Source of the DNA: Chloroflexus sp. Y-396-1
GTDB lineage: Bacteria; Chloroflexota; Chloroflexia; Chloroflexales; Chloroflexaceae
NCBI RefSeq assembly: GCF_000516515.1
Contig: NZ_KI911784.1
Location: 248,001-312,000, forward strand
Reading direction: 5' to 3'
Length of the DNA stretch: 64,000 nt
Shown here: in pieces, positions 61,726 through 64,000 of the stretch
Position numbering within the stretch: the first letter of the stretch is position 1
Layout of the letters: each line of letters starts with the position of its first letter
Translations under genes and position numbers: made by a program
Notes under the pieces: model-generated
Seen by the model: the letters and a program-made list of their open reading frames with translations, nothing else
The model's database searches: none
What the model was told of the DNA's origin: nothing

Positions 61726-64000
61726 GTGAATACACCGTCTGCGTTGTTGCGCCAACCGGCTCTCGATCCTGATGGTCAACAGCTCGCCTTCATCACCGCT
61801 GGAGATGTCTGGCTGGTCTCAATCGAAGGTGGGATTGCTGAACGTCTGACCGCCCATCCAGCACGTCATTATCAGCCGCGCTTCAGTCCCGATGGACAGC
61901 GTCTGCTGTTTGGGGCAGGACGTGATGGCGCTGGCGATCTCTATGTTCTTAATCTGGCAGGTGGCGCACCGCAACAACTCACCTTCCAGGATGAACCGTG
62001 CTACCCACAGGACTGGGCAAGTGACGGTGAAGCAGTGTATTTCACCAGTGATATTGAACAGATGGGGTATGGCATCTACCGTGTTGGTATATCCGGTGGG
62101 ACACCAGCGCCAATCTATCTTGAACCATATGAACAGCTCGATCAGGTTGCTGTCGCTCCAGATGGGCAGCGACTGGCATTTGTAAACGTGCGTGAACGCT
62201 GGTGGCGACGCGGTCCCCATCCCTTTTCGCCCAATGAAGTCTGGCTAGGCCCAGCCTATCCCGACTATCGAGCGCTCTGTCAGTATGCGGGTCCTAACGG
62301 TCATAGGTTGCGCTATGCAGGCAAACTAGGGTGGCCACTGTGGGCACCGGATGGACAGGGATTGTATATTGTCTGCGATTATGACGGGCACGAGAATCTC
62401 TGGTATCTTCCCTTTGGCGAAGGTGAGCCACGTCAGATTACCTGCTTTCGTGAAGGCAGATTGTTTTTTCCAACAATCGCCCGCCGGAACGGTACCATTG
62501 TCTGCGAACGAGGTGACGGGCAATTGTGGCGTATTGATCCGTTGAGCGGTGAAGCAGCGCCTATTCCTATCCGGGTACGGATCGATAGCAAACGTACTCC
62601 GGTGCGGATCGAACGCTGGACGAGTGGCTTCAGCGAGGTTCATCTCAGCCCTGATGGTAAGAAGCTGGCTTTTGTCGCCCGTGGTGATGTTTTTGCCGAT
62701 TTTGCCGATAAGGAGACGGATCGCGATCTGCGGCAGGGGCCGGCTTTTCGCATTACCAACACGCCAGCCCGCGAGTGGAGTGTTGCTTGGACACCCGATT
62801 CGCAGCGCTTGATCTACCTCTCCGACCGTCACGGTGAAGTTGAACTGTTCTGCTACAATTTCAGCAGTGGTCAGGAACGGCAACTTACCCACGATGGTCG
62901 GCCGAAAATGTTACCACGAATTGCCCCTGATGGGAAGACCATTGCATACATCCGTGATCAGATGGTCATTGAGACAATCGATATTGAAGGAGAGTCACCA
63001 CGTGAAGTATGCCGAGCAAGGTTTGCTGTGGCTGCCGATCTCTGTTGGTCCCCCGATTCACGCTACCTGGCCTTCATCGCACAAGATGGTCGACTCTTCA
63101 GCAATGTTTATGTAGTGTCGGCAAGTGGTGGTGAGCCACGTCAGATCACCTTTCTCAGTAACCTGGAAGGAGGGAATCTGTGTTGGGCGCCAGATGGTAG
63201 CTTCATCATCTTCACTACCGAACAGTATCGTTTAGAAGCTCAGATCGCTCGTGTCGATCTCCGTCCTCCACAACCGGTTTTTCGCGAAACGGCTTTTGAA
63301 CAGTTGTTTGTGAAAAAGGAGGAGCAACCGGCCAAAACCGATGATCAATCTGCCACCAATGCCAGAGCACTCGAACCGCCAAACACATCTATCGTCTTTG
63401 AAGGGATTGATCGTCGTCTGCGCCTGCTCACACCACCACAAATGAACGCGATGGCGGGAGCCATCAGTCCCGATGGGAAAGACCTGTTATTTCTGGCGTC
63501 AGTAGCCGGCAAGGTCGATGTCTGGACCCTCCCCCTCGATGAGCCACGAGCCAATCAGCCGCCACGCCAGTTGACTGCCAGCGACACGCGCAAGGGATTT
63601 CTACAGTTTGCCCCTGATGGTCGGAGTTTTTACTATCTTGAAGACGGGCAGGTGGTGGTGCGTCGCTTCCCTGGCGGGAATGAACCAAACCGGCTCTCAT
63701 TACGGGCCGAAGTAGAGGTTGATTTTCACCGCGAAAAAGAACAAATCTTTATTGAGGCCTGGCGCGAACTCCGCGACAGCTTCTACGATCCAACCTTCCG
63801 TGGTCAAGACTGGCAGGCAGTTCGTGACCGCTTTGCCCCCCTGATCAGCACGGTACAAACGACCGAAGAGCTTCATACGCTGATTAACCTGATGGTTGGC
63901 GAACTACGGACGTCACACCTAGGTAGTGGCTTTTATAGTGGTGAGAGTGATGACGGCTTTATCGGTATTCTCTTTGCCACCGAACCACTGCTACGTGAAG
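61726..64000 (+). CDS. Tricorn-protease-like protein (S41 family), partial
   Basis: The gene runs off the window, leaving about 758 residues. The GTG at 61726 follows GAGGAA. Residues 1-660 consist of PD40/WD40-like repeats (FSPDGQRLLF, SPDGKKLAFVARGD), as in the beta-propellers of tricorn protease. Residues 665-758 look like the C1 helical domain before the PDZ and S41 catalytic parts (EAWRELRDSFYDPTFRGQDW and TTEELHTLINLMVGELRTSHL). No signal peptide is seen, so it is probably cytoplasmic and acts on peptides downstream of the proteasome or other proteases. The catalytic Ser lies outside the window. Confidence 0.87.
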   Translation, partial: MNTPSALLRQPALDPDGQQLAFITAGDVWLVSIEGGIAERLTAHPARHYQPRFSPDGQRLLFGAGRDGAGDLYVLNLAGGAPQQLTFQDEPCYPQDWASDGEAVYFTSDIEQMGYGIYRVGISGGTPAPIYLEPYEQLDQVAVAPDGQRLAFVNVRERWWRRGPHPFSPNEVWLGPAYPDYRALCQYAGPNGHRLRYAGKLGWPLWAPDGQGLYIVCDYDGHENLWYLPFGEGEPRQITCFREGRLFFPTIARRNGTIVCERGDGQLWRIDPLSGEAAPIPIRVRIDSKRTPVRIERWTSGFSEVHLSPDGKKLAFVARGDVFADFADKETDRDLRQGPAFRITNTPAREWSVAWTPDSQRLIYLSDRHGEVELFCYNFSSGQERQLTHDGRPKMLPRIAPDGKTIAYIRDQMVIETIDIEGESPREVCRARFAVAADLCWSPDSRYLAFIAQDGRLFSNVYVVSASGGEPRQITFLSNLEGGNLCWAPDGSFIIFTTEQYRLEAQIARVDLRPPQPVFRETAFEQLFVKKEEQPAKTDDQSATNARALEPPNTSIVFEGIDRRLRLLTPPQMNAMAGAISPDGKDLLFLASVAGKVDVWTLPLDEPRANQPPRQLTASDTRKGFLQFAPDGRSFYYLEDGQVVVRRFPGGNEPNRLSLRAEVEVDFHREKEQIFIEAWRELRDSFYDPTFRGQDWQAVRDRFAPLISTVQTTEELHTLINLMVGELRTSHLGSGFYSGESDDGFIGILFATEPLLRE

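Overview
The window looks like a chromosomal segment of a filamentous anoxygenic phototroph close to Chloroflexus (Chloroflexota). This is an inference from gene content: a SpoVS/RNase Y pair, a B12-photoreceptor-type regulator beside phytoene synthase, a 2Fe-2S protein built like chlorosome envelope proteins, two DUF4058 copies, a Uma2 remnant, a tricorn-like protease, and an HMG-CoA-lyase-family enzyme of the type used as citramalyl-CoA lyase in Chloroflexus. No single marker proves the species. Genes are mostly short operons on both strands, with frequent GTG or TTG starts.

Region by region. 1-7.4 kb: a TPM-domain protein (cut by the window edge), an LppX-like lipoprotein, a membrane STAS protein, an SDR and an orphan ParB, followed by a repeat-bearing spacer. 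7.4-12.1 kb: a giant secreted protein (12 NHL repeats, PA14, Pro/Thr linker, CLCA-type zinc protease) and a decayed Uma2 gene. 12.2-21.3 kb: an SLC13 permease, an exonuclease plus a CBS/DUF294 protein, spoVS-rny, and a near-identical DUF4058 tandem duplication. 21.5-27.5 kb: a two-domain lipoprotein, rimI, a radical SAM protein overlapping rimI tail to tail, an inositol monophosphatase and a second membrane STAS protein. 27.5-31.9 kb: a tetR-ABC export operon behind a consensus promoter and a double operator, then a GT2 glycosyltransferase. 32.2-41.9 kb: a NYN/LOTUS RNA-associated protein with trpF, HNH-yraN, a spermidine-synthase-like membrane protein, hisD-yggT, an HtrA protease and a DUF2085 protein. 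42-46.9 kb: crtB, a CarH-type regulator, two nucleotide-sugar genes and mscL. 47-53.5 kb: a roughly 1 kb gene-poor stretch, uspA, tRNA-Lys, a PIG-L deacetylase, the 2Fe-2S protein, and plsC-MFS-ribA. 53.5-55.9 kb: trmH and infC-rpmI-rplT. 56-64 kb: a TPP riboswitch with thiM-thiE-thiD, a phasin-like protein, an HMG-CoA-lyase-family enzyme, an SDR and the start of a tricorn-like protease.

The strongest regulatory observations are three. The carH-like gene has a near-consensus promoter whose -35 box lies inside three 11-bp tandem repeats. The tetR-ABC operon has two abutting perfect palindromes directly after a perfect -35/-10 pair. The infC gene appears to start with AUU. All functional statements rest on reading motifs by eye; no search was run.
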